This document shows positions 1-5,437 of a stretch of 9,936 bases of DNA, one piece after another. The notes under the pieces were generated by a model. That model was not told the DNA's origin. It searched no databases and saw only the letters and a program-made list of their open reading frames with translations. The stretch is from DAOPYE01 sp035352715 (GTDB lineage Bacteria > Acidobacteriota > Holophagae > Holophagales > Holophagaceae), in assembly GCA_035352715.1 (NCBI GenBank), contig DAOPYE010000093.1:1-9936 (forward strand), in the 5' to 3' direction. A program made the position numbers and the translations under genes. Position 1 is the stretch's first letter, and every line of letters starts with the position of its first letter.

Positions 1-392
1 TCTACCACACGGGCGACACCGCCTGGCGCGACGAGGACGGCTACTACTGGTTCGTGGGCCGCGTGGACGATGTCATCAAGAGCAGCGGATACCGCATCGG
101 ACCCTTCGAGGTGGAGAGCGCCCTGCTCGAGCATCCAGCGGTGCTGGAATGCGCCGTCACCGCCGTGCCCGATCCCATGCGCGGCCAGATCGTGAAGGCC
201 ACCGTGGTCCTCGCCCGCAACTTCGAGGGCAGCGACGCCCTGGTGTTGGAGCTGCAGGACCACGTGAAGCACATCACCGCGCCTTACAAATACCCTCGCA
301 TCATCGAGTTCGTCACCGAGCTGCCCAAGACCATCAGCGGCAAGATCCGGCGCGTCGAGTTGCGAAAGAAATCCACTACCACCGGAAAGTGA
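1..392 (+). CDS. Medium-chain acyl-CoA ligase (ANL superfamily), C-terminal part only
   Basis: The gene is cut by the left window edge; the reading frame starts at base 3 and about 129 residues are visible. The frame opens with YHTGD (ANL core motif A7), followed by GRVDDVIKSSGYRIGPFEVE (motif A8, the hinge between the large and small domains). It ends with PKTISGKIRR (motif A10), whose lysine (codon 342-344) is the catalytic Lys that acts in acyl-adenylate formation. The stretch reading HITAPYKYPR between A8 and A10 is typical of medium-chain acyl-CoA synthetases (AcsM-like) rather than of long-chain FadD or acetyl-CoA synthetase. The expected reaction is fatty or aromatic acid + ATP + CoA giving acyl-CoA + AMP + PPi in the cytoplasm. 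The last 17 nt, including the stop (390-392), overlap the end of the convergent outer-membrane gene. The family is clear; the substrate cannot be judged without the N-terminal domain. Confidence 0.93.
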   Translation, partial: YHTGDTAWRDEDGYYWFVGRVDDVIKSSGYRIGPFEVESALLEHPAVLECAVTAVPDPMRGQIVKATVVLARNFEGSDALVLELQDHVKHITAPYKYPRIIEFVTELPKTISGKIRRVELRKKSTTTGK

Positions 393-1020
393 CCGCCGCC
401 TGCGCGGTCACGGCCGTGCGCGTGTCCGTGGGAACATCGCTGCTCATGTTCGACAGCCCGCCTTCCGTGGGGCTGTCGTACTGGGACATCACGGCGCGGG
501 CTTCCACGCCCACCATCCGGTTGAACTGGTAGCCCACGCCCGCCGCGATCCACGGGCTGACGCGGTTCTTCTTCGTCTCGACGTCATTCCAGTAGTGGTT
601 ATCGTGATCCCAGCGATTGCTCACCGTGAAGTTCTGCGTCCACTGCAGGATGCCGGCGCCCACGAGCCCGTAGCTGCCGCGGTCCTTCGTGCCCGTGAAG
701 GTGTAGAGCAGATCCGCGCCGACGCCCACAGAGAAGAGATTGTTACTCTCTTCGTAGTGGGATCCGCTGCGGTGGTAGTCGGACACCCGATAGAAATCCA
801 CGTCAAATCGGGGCCGAACCTGCAGGCGCTCACCCGCATCGAAGGTGACCTGGAAACTGGCGCCACCGCCCAGCTTGCCGTTCACATCCGTCTTCAGATC
901 CGAAAGCGGCACATTCGCCTGCACGGAACAGCCATAGCGAACCGGCGACGCGGCATGGAGCCCAAGGGTGGAAAGTCCCAGCAGCGGCAGAATCGCAAAC
1001 ACCTGGCGATGAAACGGCAT
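376..1020 (-). CDS. Outer-membrane beta-barrel protein (OmpA/opacity-like 8-strand barrel)
   Basis: The product is 214 aa. I chose the ATG at 1020 because a perfect AGGAGG lies four bases upstream (1025-1030) and a signal peptide begins exactly there: HRQ, then a hydrophobic run AILPLLGLSTLGLHA, with cleavage near residue 21. An in-frame upstream start would add 22 residues that spoil the signal peptide. The mature part (about 190 aa) alternates polar and aromatic or hydrophobic residues as in beta strands, for example VDFYRVSDY, LFSVGVGADLLYTF and YGLVGAGILQW. It ends in TFRW, an aromatic C-terminus of the kind recognised by the BAM machinery. Size and pattern suit the porin-like pfam13505 barrels, which are structural or adhesive rather than enzymatic; the role is unknown. 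It has its own ribosome site, and the efp terminator lies upstream, so it is probably a single-gene unit. Its stop lies inside the acyl-CoA ligase gene. Confidence 0.8.
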   Translation of the reverse strand: MPFHRQVFAILPLLGLSTLGLHAASPVRYGCSVQANVPLSDLKTDVNGKLGGGASFQVTFDAGERLQVRPRFDVDFYRVSDYHRSGSHYEESNNLFSVGVGADLLYTFTGTKDRGSYGLVGAGILQWTQNFTVSNRWDHDNHYWNDVETKKNRVSPWIAAGVGYQFNRMVGVEARAVMSQYDSPTEGGLSNMSSDVPTDTRTAVTAQAAVTFRW

Positions 1021-1131
1021 AAAGCCTCCTGTATAAACGCCCGCAAAAATCGGCACATCAATATGAACCATGCGGGACATCCCCATTACGCGACAACCGC
1101 CACGGAGATTAGTCGCACCCCTGTAACATCC

Positions 1132-1169
1132 CCAAGCAAAAGGCCCCGCGAACGGGGCCTTTTGCTTGG
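1132..1169. terminator. Strong bidirectional intrinsic terminator
   Basis: This is a perfect 17-bp inverted repeat: the left arm 1132-1148 pairs with 1153-1169 around a four-base loop (CGAA on plus, TTCG on minus, a very stable tetraloop). The GC core GGCCCCG/CGGGGCC is flanked by AAAA/TTTT, so each strand has a T run within the 3' arm. It starts 15 nt beyond the efp stop codon and is best read as the efp terminator on the minus strand. It also isolates the outer-membrane gene from efp transcription. Confidence 0.9.
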
Positions 1170-1183
1170 ATGCGGATGAAGGG

Positions 1184-1750
1184 CTACTTCACGCGCTCCA
1201 TGTAGGTGCGATCGACGGTGTTCACACGAATCTTCTCGCCCGCCTCGATGTAGGGGGGAACATTCACAGTGACGCCGTTTTCCAGCTTGGCGGGCTTGTA
1301 GGAGCCCGTGGCGTTGGCGTTCTTCATGACGGGCTCGGTGTCCACGATTTCCAACACGACGCTGGCGGGCAGCGTGGCGGACAGGGGTTCCTCGCCGTTG
1401 AACTCGATCTCGACCTGCATATTGGGCTGAAGGAAGACCACGTCATCGCCCAGGATTTCCTTGTTGAGTTCGATCTGCTCGTAGGTCTCGCCGTTCATGA
1501 ACACGAGGTTGTCGCCATCCTCGTATAGGTATTCCATCTGGTGCTGCTCGAGGCTCACCTTGTCGATCTTCTCGGAAGAGCCAAAGCGGTTCTCGCGGTT
1601 GATGCCATCCTTCAGGCGCTTCATCTTCGTGGCGATGCGCGCAGGCAGATTGCCGGGCGTCTGGTGCTCCACGAAGGTCACACGGCACAGCTCGCCTTCG
1701 AAGTTGACGATCATTCCGACCCGGAGTTGGACCGCATTGATGAAGGGCAT
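1184..1750 (-). CDS. efp: Translation elongation factor P, Asn34 type
   Basis: The 188-aa product has exactly the length of E. coli EF-P and aligns with it along its length without a net gap, by eye. The factor binds between the P and E sites of stalled ribosomes and promotes peptide-bond formation at polyproline. Family landmarks include GELCRV in domain I, a YLYEDGD stretch, FMNGETYEQ, LEIVDTEP and a C-terminal VDRTYMERVK. The start at 1750 is supported by GGAG seven bases upstream; the open frame extends further but only through non-homologous sequence. The loop that enters the peptidyl-transferase centre reads TPGNLPAR where E. coli reads KPGKGQAF, so residue 34, normally the modified lysine, is Asn (codon 1649-1651, AAT). 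The glycine after it is Leu. No EpmA, EpmB, EarP or YmfI modification gene is in the window. tRNA-Val lies 62 nt upstream on the same strand, and a strong terminator follows. Confidence 0.96.
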   Translation of the reverse strand: MPFINAVQLRVGMIVNFEGELCRVTFVEHQTPGNLPARIATKMKRLKDGINRENRFGSSEKIDKVSLEQHQMEYLYEDGDNLVFMNGETYEQIELNKEILGDDVVFLQPNMQVEIEFNGEEPLSATLPASVVLEIVDTEPVMKNANATGSYKPAKLENGVTVNVPPYIEAGEKIRVNTVDRTYMERVK

Positions 1751-1783
1751 GGGAGGCTCCTGCTTCGACACTGCAAAGTCAAA

Positions 1784-1807
1784 GCCCTCGCCGTTTCCGG
1801 CGGGGGC
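1784..1807. terminator. Hairpin between tRNA-Val and efp; terminator, attenuator or processing site
   Basis: Ten-base arms 1784-1793 and 1798-1807 form nine pairs with one C.A mismatch on the minus strand and a GAAA tetraloop there. On the minus strand the hairpin is followed by TTTGACTTT, a weak U tract. On the plus strand it is followed directly by six T (1808-1813), a classical terminator, although no plus-strand gene needs it. Lying 5 nt past the tRNA CCA end and 33 nt before the efp start, it probably ends or partly attenuates the tRNA transcript, or marks the 3' processing boundary. Structure is by eye; the role is inferred. Confidence 0.6.
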
Positions 1808-1812
1808 TTTTT

Positions 1813-1887
1813 TGGTGGGCATACCAGGGTTCGAACCTGGGACTTCTACCGTGTGAAGGTAGCACTCTACCGCTGAGTTATACGCCC
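1813..1887 (-). tRNA. tRNA-Val (anticodon CAC)
   Basis: This is a 75-nt cloverleaf on the minus strand. The acceptor stem GGGCGTA pairs with TATGCCC (one G.T pair), followed by discriminator A and an encoded CCA at 1813-1815. The D arm is ACTC/GAGT with loop AGCGGTA. The anticodon stem CTACC/GGTAG encloses loop TTCACAC, giving anticodon CAC, which reads GTG, a favoured Val codon in a GC-rich genome. The T arm is CCAGG-TTCGAAC-CCTGG. All arms pair, so the gene looks functional. Confidence 0.96.
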
Positions 1888-1913
1888 GCGGTCCACCAGA
1901 ATACCAGGTACCG

Positions 1914-1948
1914 TGCGGGTGTCCAGAGAGATTTGCGACAGGCCCGCA
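1914..1948. other. Stem-loop just past the HTH regulator gene
   Basis: TGCGGGTGTC (1914-1923) pairs with GACA (1937-1940) and CCCGCA (1943-1948), with a two-base bulge and a 13-base loop. It begins 7 nt after the stop of the winged-helix regulator gene and ends 26 nt before the tRNA-Val 5' end. It could end the regulator operon or shield its mRNA 3' end. No T run follows on the minus strand, so it is not a standard intrinsic terminator. Confidence 0.35.
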
Positions 1949-1954
1949 GGGTGT

Positions 1955-2248
1955 TCAGCCGCCGTTCAGGATTTCCTTCAGCGCGGCAACATGCTTCTTG
2001 AAGGCCTGGCGGCCGACCTTCGTGATGCGGATGTAGGTGCGAGGCTTGCGATCCACGAAGGTCTTTTCCTGGGTCAGGTAGCCCGCCTCTTCCAGCTTCA
2101 GCAGATGGGTGCCCAGGTTGCCATCCGTGACTTCCAGCAGCTTCTTGAGGTAGGTGAAGTCCACCTGGGCGTCGGACGCCAGGCTCGCCAGCGCGGACAT
2201 GATGCGCAGGCGAACCGGCTGGTGGATGAGTTCGTTGAGATCGGCCAC
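1955..2248 (-). CDS. Winged-helix transcriptional regulator (HTH_34 type)
   Basis: This is a 97-aa single-domain DNA-binding protein. The N-terminal LNELIHQPVRLRIMSALASL is helix 1 of the fold. FTYLKKLLEVTDGNLGTHLLKLEEAGYL (about residues 31-58) contains the helix-turn-helix, with the TDGNLGTHL recognition helix typical of HTH_34/MarR-like small regulators. EKTFVDRKPRTYIRIT (61-76) is the wing. I chose GTG at 2248: it follows the upstream stop (TAG, 2251-2253) by two bases and has GGAG six bases upstream. The open frame continues far upstream, but only as a shadow of the membrane gene. There is no ligand or sensor domain, so input probably comes from the two co-transcribed partners. Such proteins usually bind their own promoter as dimers; the candidate site is at 3481-3519. 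Fold is clear; target and signal are inferred. Confidence 0.88.
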   Translation of the reverse strand: MADLNELIHQPVRLRIMSALASLASDAQVDFTYLKKLLEVTDGNLGTHLLKLEEAGYLTQEKTFVDRKPRTYIRITKVGRQAFKKHVAALKEILNGG

Positions 2249-2250
2249 GG

Positions 2251-2832
2251 CTATCTCCAGCCCAGGCGCACAGCCAATCCCCCGGCCAGGAGGCCGCCGC
2301 CGCCCAGAAGGCCGAGGGCCAGAAGGAACGCGGGCACCGTCAGCCAAGCGTGGCAGATCAGGATCGCCGCCGTGATGAAGAGCCCCAGCACGATGAAGAT
2401 CTTGTCCTTCGTCCAAATGCCCTGGATCACGTAGCCCAGCATGACGACGGAGAGCATCAACGCCAGGCGGGTGGGCCAGGAAGACAGACCCAGAAGAAAC
2501 GGTAGCGCGATGGCGTAGACCATCACGACCGCCCAGAAGAAGGCGAGCTGCATTCCAATCTTGCTCCCCGAAGCGCTGCGGACCTGCTTCCCACGACGCG
2601 CCATCAGGAAGGCCGTGGCCATGACGCCCAGGCCGTTCAGGCCCCAGATGATCTGCACAGCCCGCGGGGGGGCCAGATACCCGCACATGAAAATCAGCAT
2701 CCAGAGCACGCCCCACAGCATCAGGATGTTGGAGACAAGCCCATCGCCGCGCACAGCCTGGCGCACCTGACGCGAGATGACATCGATATCCGCCAGGGCC
2801 TGGCGGGCTTCTTCGGGGGTGGGTGTGGACAT
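2251..2832 (-). CDS. Six-helix membrane protein, unknown function, partner of HTH regulator
   Basis: The product is 193 aa from the ATG at 2832. A polar N-terminus of about 33 residues (EEARQALADIDVISRQVRQ, helical) is followed by about six hydrophobic segments near residues 34-54, 58-78, 93-115, 120-140, 144-162 and 164-188. The last is a Gly/Leu-rich stretch ending LAVRLGWR. No catalytic or transport motif is recognisable. A GTG at 2862 overlapping the upstream stop would add ten residues; it has no ribosome site, and the sequence before 2832 is also poor, so the start is uncertain and translation may be coupled to the preceding gene. It sits between the GyrI-like gene (26 nt gap) and the HTH regulator (2 nt gap). 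The arrangement suggests a membrane sensor or anti-regulator for the HTH protein, by inference only. Confidence 0.8.
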   Translation of the reverse strand: MSTPTPEEARQALADIDVISRQVRQAVRGDGLVSNILMLWGVLWMLIFMCGYLAPPRAVQIIWGLNGLGVMATAFLMARRGKQVRSASGSKIGMQLAFFWAVVMVYAIALPFLLGLSSWPTRLALMLSVVMLGYVIQGIWTKDKIFIVLGLFITAAILICHAWLTVPAFLLALGLLGGGGLLAGGLAVRLGWR

Positions 2833-2858
2833 GGAGACATCTCGATGGGGGAAGCGGA

Positions 2859-3419
2859 TCACTGAAGGCCGATCTGGATCTGCATCAGGTTGTTGGCGGA
2901 AGCAGGGCCTTCCCAGAACAGCAGCATCTCCCGGAACTCACCGCTAGGGATCCGGCCTTTGGCTCCCGCAGCCTTGAAGAGTTCCATGAAGACGGATTGT
3001 CCGGCCGCCCCCGCGAAGTCACCGCTGGTGATGGCGGTGGCGCAGGGGAAGACGGACAGTTCACGGACCTTAGCGTCCCCGAAGGGCGCCGTGCCCTTGG
3101 GAACCAGGACGCCGACCTCCTGATCGAAAGGCTGGGCCTGATCCTGGCTGGCCCCGCGCTGGATGATCAGGAGCGGGCCAAGGGTCTGGATCCCCGCGTC
3201 CTTGAGCACCTGGAGCAGGCGCTGAGTCATGAGGGGCGTCTGGGCGGATAGCTGCGCAGTAGTGACGCGGGCGCTGAGATGGAAATAGGTTCCTCCCGCA
3301 AAGTTCTGGAAGGCAACGGGACCCATGCGTTCCGCAGGCGCCTTGGCGTCCTGGGCAGGGGTTCTGGCCACCAGGCTCATTGCGAAGGCAAGGCCGAGCA
3401 AACCGCGAGAGATGTTCAT
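2859..3419 (-). CDS. GyrI-like (AraC effector-binding fold) protein, probably exported
   Basis: The product is 186 aa. The ATG at 3419 is chosen for the AGGAGG just upstream. The N-terminus (NISR, then LLGLAFAMSLVA, then RTPAQ) resembles a Sec signal peptide with cleavage near residue 22. The rest follows the GyrI-like/AraC_E_bind pattern: an opening strand (TYFHLSARVTTAQL), a helix (LMTQRLLQVLKDAG) and QTLGPLLIIQRG. Then come QEVGVLVP, the repeat-unit strand ELSVFPCATAITSGDF, a second helix (SVFMELFKAAGAK) and the closing EFREMLLFWEGP with NLMQIQIGL. In this superfamily the cleft binds small, often cationic or amphipathic, molecules, as in BmrR, Rob and SbmC. Here there is no DNA-binding domain, and the signal sequence would put the domain in the periplasm. 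First gene of a trio with the membrane protein and HTH regulator. The ligand is unknown. Confidence 0.75.
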   Translation of the reverse strand: MNISRGLLGLAFAMSLVARTPAQDAKAPAERMGPVAFQNFAGGTYFHLSARVTTAQLSAQTPLMTQRLLQVLKDAGIQTLGPLLIIQRGASQDQAQPFDQEVGVLVPKGTAPFGDAKVRELSVFPCATAITSGDFAGAAGQSVFMELFKAAGAKGRIPSGEFREMLLFWEGPASANNLMQIQIGLQ

Positions 3420-3480
3420 GGCTCCTCCTGAAGCACATCTTGAAGGTGGATGGGCGAGCCCTCTCGCAACACCAAGAGAA

Positions 3481-3519
3481 CTCTGCGATACAGAGTAATC
3501 TTCCAAAACAAGACGTCAA
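3481..3519 (-). promoter_or_regulatory. Candidate promoter and operator of the GyrI-like/membrane/HTH operon
   Basis: On the minus strand TTGACG (3514-3519; 5/6 match to the -35 consensus) is followed after 16 bases by TACTCT (3492-3497), a weak -10 keeping the key T, A and final T. A CTCTG-N5-CAGAG inverted repeat (3481-3495) overlaps the -10 and the expected start point, a typical place for a repressor such as the HTH protein of this operon. The leader would be about 65 nt. By-eye assignment. Confidence 0.35.
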
Positions 3520-3605
3520 GGGGTGGCTCCGATATTTTTCGAAGCCGCCCAACCAGCGCATCAAGTCCCCGCAAGCTCGCGGCCCGAAACCCATCATTGA
3601 AAGCG

Positions 3606-3611
3606 TAGAAT
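3606..3611 (+). promoter_or_regulatory. Possible -10 element for the gamma-carbonic-anhydrase gene
   Basis: TAGAAT matches the sigma-70 -10 consensus at five of six positions and lies 33 nt before the ATG at 3645, in the divergent intergenic region 3420-3644. No convincing -35 is seen at 16-18 bases upstream, so this is tentative. Confidence 0.25.
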
Positions 3612-3644
3612 CCTGATCATCCGCAGGCGTCCACTTGAGGTTCC

Positions 3645-4172
3645 ATGATCGCCCCCTACCAAGGCCAGCATCCCCGCATCGGCAACCGCGCGTTCATCGC
3701 GCCGAACGCCACGGTCATCGGCCGCGTGGAACTCGGCGAGGATGCGTCTATCTGGTTCCAGTGCGTCGTTCGCGCTGACGTGAACACGATCCACATCGGG
3801 GCGCGGGTCAACATCCAGGACGCGTCTTGCCTGCACGTGGCCAGCGATCGGCCCCCGCTGGTGATCGAGGACGAGGTCAGCGTGGCGCACAAGGTGATGC
3901 TGCACGGCTGCACGATCCGCAAGGGCGCCTTGATCGGCATGTCCAGCACGATCCTGGATGGCGCCGACATCGGCGAGGGCTGCCTCGTGGCGGCGGGATC
4001 CCTGGTGCGAGAGGGTTTCACGGCGCCGACGGGAACCCTGGTCGCGGGCTGGCCCGCGGTCGTGAAGGGCGAGCTGACGCCTGCCCAGCGGGGCCGCGTG
4101 GATGGGCTATGGGCGCGCTATGTGCGCCAGAAGGATCTCTACCTGGCGGAGAGCTGGATCAGCCCTGCTTGA
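3645..4172 (+). CDS. Gamma-carbonic-anhydrase-family hexapeptide-repeat protein
   Basis: The product is 175 aa, the normal length for the YrdA/PaaY-like subgroup. The ATG at 3645 has GAGG five bases upstream. The N-terminal two-thirds is a left-handed beta-helix of hexapeptide turns (for example IGNRAF, IAPNAT, VIGRVE, LGEDAS, LIGMSS, TILDGA, DIGEGC). A C-terminal helix (TPAQRGRVDGLWARYVRQKDLYL) normally packs along the trimer. The three zinc-ligand histidines are present: H64 (in CLHV) and H82 and H87 (in AHKVMLHGC), with the same five-residue spacing as in archaeal Cam. R43, D45 and Q58 in RADVN and NIQD are also kept. It should be a cytoplasmic metal-binding homotrimer. Many members of this subgroup lack the acidic loop of Cam and show little or no CO2 hydratase activity, so carbonic anhydrase activity is possible but not assured. 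The stop overlaps the convergent TPR gene by 14 nt. Confidence 0.93.
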   Translation: MIAPYQGQHPRIGNRAFIAPNATVIGRVELGEDASIWFQCVVRADVNTIHIGARVNIQDASCLHVASDRPPLVIEDEVSVAHKVMLHGCTIRKGALIGMSSTILDGADIGEGCLVAAGSLVREGFTAPTGTLVAGWPAVVKGELTPAQRGRVDGLWARYVRQKDLYLAESWISPA

Positions 4173-4917
4173 ACAGCCAGTACATCGCCTCGCGATCGCC
4201 GATCCACACCTCGCCGAACAGCTTGAGCGTGGCGAGGGCTTCTTCGATGGATCCGGGTTCAATCACATCCGCCAACCGACGAGGAGCTTTGCAACGCCCC
4301 GTGAGCAGTCCTTCGACATTGGCGTTCAGGCCGCGCGCGCGCTCCAGAGACTTGCGCGCGCCCTTCTCGTCCTGCGCCTTGAGCCGCATCAGCACCTCGG
4401 CCCAGGCCATGAACAGGCCGAGCTTGGCGCCGCCCTTGGCTTCATCCATCCAGACGGCCAGAGGTTTCAGGCGCTTGGCGGACAGGCACGCACAGATCAA
4501 CCGGGGGCGGATACCCAACGCATCCGTAGGATCCATGGCCAGCATGCCTTCCAGATGCATTGCCGCATCCGTCGGCCGTCCCGCCTTCTCCAGCGCGATC
4601 ACCAGCGCGAGGCGGGCGCGAAGGTAGGGCTGGGCCTCGGGCACGGAGGCCAGACGCCCGCGGTGTTCGCGCAGGAACGGCGCGCCCAGGCGGGCCTCCG
4701 CGCGCTCGACGACCACGCGCAGGGCGCGCGCGAGCAGGCGGGGCGAGGCGTGTTCGGCCTGGGCCAGGATCACCTGCGCATCGGTGCATTCGCCATCGAG
4801 TGCGAGCGCCTGACGGGCCAGTTCCAGGGCCTGCGCGGACTTGTCCGTCTGGCGGGCCTTGAGGGCGAGGCGCTGGGCTTCCTCGCGGGGTGATGGCACT
4901 TCCACTTCCGGGCTCAT
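4159..4917 (-). CDS. ST7-like tetratricopeptide-repeat protein
   Basis: The 252-aa product is soluble with no signal peptide and is almost all alpha-helical. The central block VPEAQPYLRARLALVIALEKAGR, followed by HLEGMLAMDPTDALGIRPRL (about residues 92-140), matches the signature of bacterial ST7-like TPR proteins, where the consensus reads roughly TRPYMRAR...GR..EA..H...ML.LNP.DN.GIR. Further helical pairs (residues 11-55 and 165-200) and a C-terminal part ending EAMYWLFKQG also fit. These proteins are assumed to be protein-interaction scaffolds; no enzyme activity is established for the bacterial members. The ATG at 4917 overlaps the stop of the upstream membrane gene as ATGA, with GGAGG four bases before it, so it is translationally coupled. 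Last gene of the DUF748 operon. Assignment to TPR is fairly safe; to the ST7 group, moderate. Confidence 0.75.
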   Translation of the reverse strand: MSPEVEVPSPREEAQRLALKARQTDKSAQALELARQALALDGECTDAQVILAQAEHASPRLLARALRVVVERAEARLGAPFLREHRGRLASVPEAQPYLRARLALVIALEKAGRPTDAAMHLEGMLAMDPTDALGIRPRLICACLSAKRLKPLAVWMDEAKGGAKLGLFMAWAEVLMRLKAQDEKGARKSLERARGLNANVEGLLTGRCKAPRRLADVIEPGSIEEALATLKLFGEVWIGDREAMYWLFKQG

Positions 4918-5372
4918 TTGGCCTCCGGAAGAATGGTGAACTGTGCCGGGGCGCTGGGTCGGAACTTGCGGCCAAAGGCCTCGCCGTTCACGGCCATAAA
5001 GCTCGCGAGCAGGAACAGCAGCACCACCAGCAGCGCTGCTCCGCGCCGGGCCCGCGCCAGGGAAGGCGCGGTGATTTCAGAGACGGCCAGCATCAGCACC
5101 GCCATCGGCAGCTTGAACAGCAGGTAGCGCGCGTCGAAGGGATGCGCGCCCGCATGGGCCTGCATCACCAGAAGCACGACGCCCACCGCGAATCCGATGC
5201 GGATGACCCAGACGATGAACAGCTTCCACAGCGAGGCGGAGAGCCCCCGCAGGTCTTCGCGTTCGTCCTCCAGGCCGGAAAGCAGCAGCGCCACAACGGC
5301 GGCACCTCCGCCCATGGCCATGGCGACGATGTGGATCCAGCGAACGAGATCAAAGAGTTGGAATTGAGGCAT
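4914..5372 (-). CDS. Small four-helix integral membrane protein (CopD/DUF2269-like topology)
   Basis: The product is 152 aa from the ATG at 5372, preceded by AAGGG about eight bases upstream. An in-frame upstream start would add 23 residues of non-membrane sequence and lacks support. Four hydrophobic segments lie near residues 8-33, 49-71, 82-101 and 111-128, followed by a polar tail. The first helix carries RWIHIVAMAMGGG with His14, a pattern seen at the start of CopD/DUF2269-like and other small haem- or copper-associated membrane families. A second conserved-looking histidine pair lies in QAHAGAH between helices 2 and 3. That resemblance is weak, so I give no function. The gene lies 65 nt after the 312-aa exported protein and overlaps the TPR gene by 4 nt. 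Confidence 0.75.
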   Translation of the reverse strand: MPQFQLFDLVRWIHIVAMAMGGGAAVVALLLSGLEDEREDLRGLSASLWKLFIVWVIRIGFAVGVVLLVMQAHAGAHPFDARYLLFKLPMAVLMLAVSEITAPSLARARRGAALLVVLLFLLASFMAVNGEAFGRKFRPSAPAQFTILPEAK

Positions 5373-5388
5373 GACACACACCCTTCGA

Positions 5389-5410
5389 CTCCAGCCTATC
5401 GGGACTGGAG
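5389..5410. other. Short intra-operon stem-loop
   Basis: CTCCAG (5389-5394) and CTGGAG (5405-5410) form a 6-bp stem with a 10-base loop in the 65-nt gap between two genes of the minus-strand operon. No T run follows, so it is not a terminator. It might stabilise or process the transcript, or be chance. Confidence 0.3.
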
Positions 5411-5437
5411 CCATCAAGCCAACGGCCCCGGAAAGCC

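Noticed and set aside
1031..1062. TTGATG ... TTTATA on the minus strand as promoter of the outer-membrane gene
   Set aside because: The spacing is 18, but the -10 is poor and would place the transcript start at or beyond the ribosome site; no better promoter was found in 1031-1131.
1040..1076. CCCGCA/TGCGGG inverted repeat in the outer-membrane gene leader
   Set aside because: It has only 6 bp of stem around a 25-base loop; chance is likely in GC-rich DNA.
595..1179. Open plus-strand frame of 194 codons opposite the outer-membrane gene
   Set aside because: It is antisense to a gene with a signal peptide, a perfect ribosome site and barrel pattern, has no ribosome site of its own and runs through the terminator hairpin.
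1956..2716. Long minus-strand extension of the HTH regulator frame (about 250 codons in all)
   Set aside because: The upstream part lies across the membrane-protein gene in another frame and is rich in Arg, Gly and Pro without structure. The GTG at 2248 has a good ribosome site and gives a family-length protein.
3827..4893. Large plus-strand open frames of more than 260 codons over the carbonic-anhydrase and TPR genes
   Set aside because: They are Arg/Ala/Gly-rich, show no domain and lie opposite or out of frame with genes that match known families; typical of GC-rich DNA.
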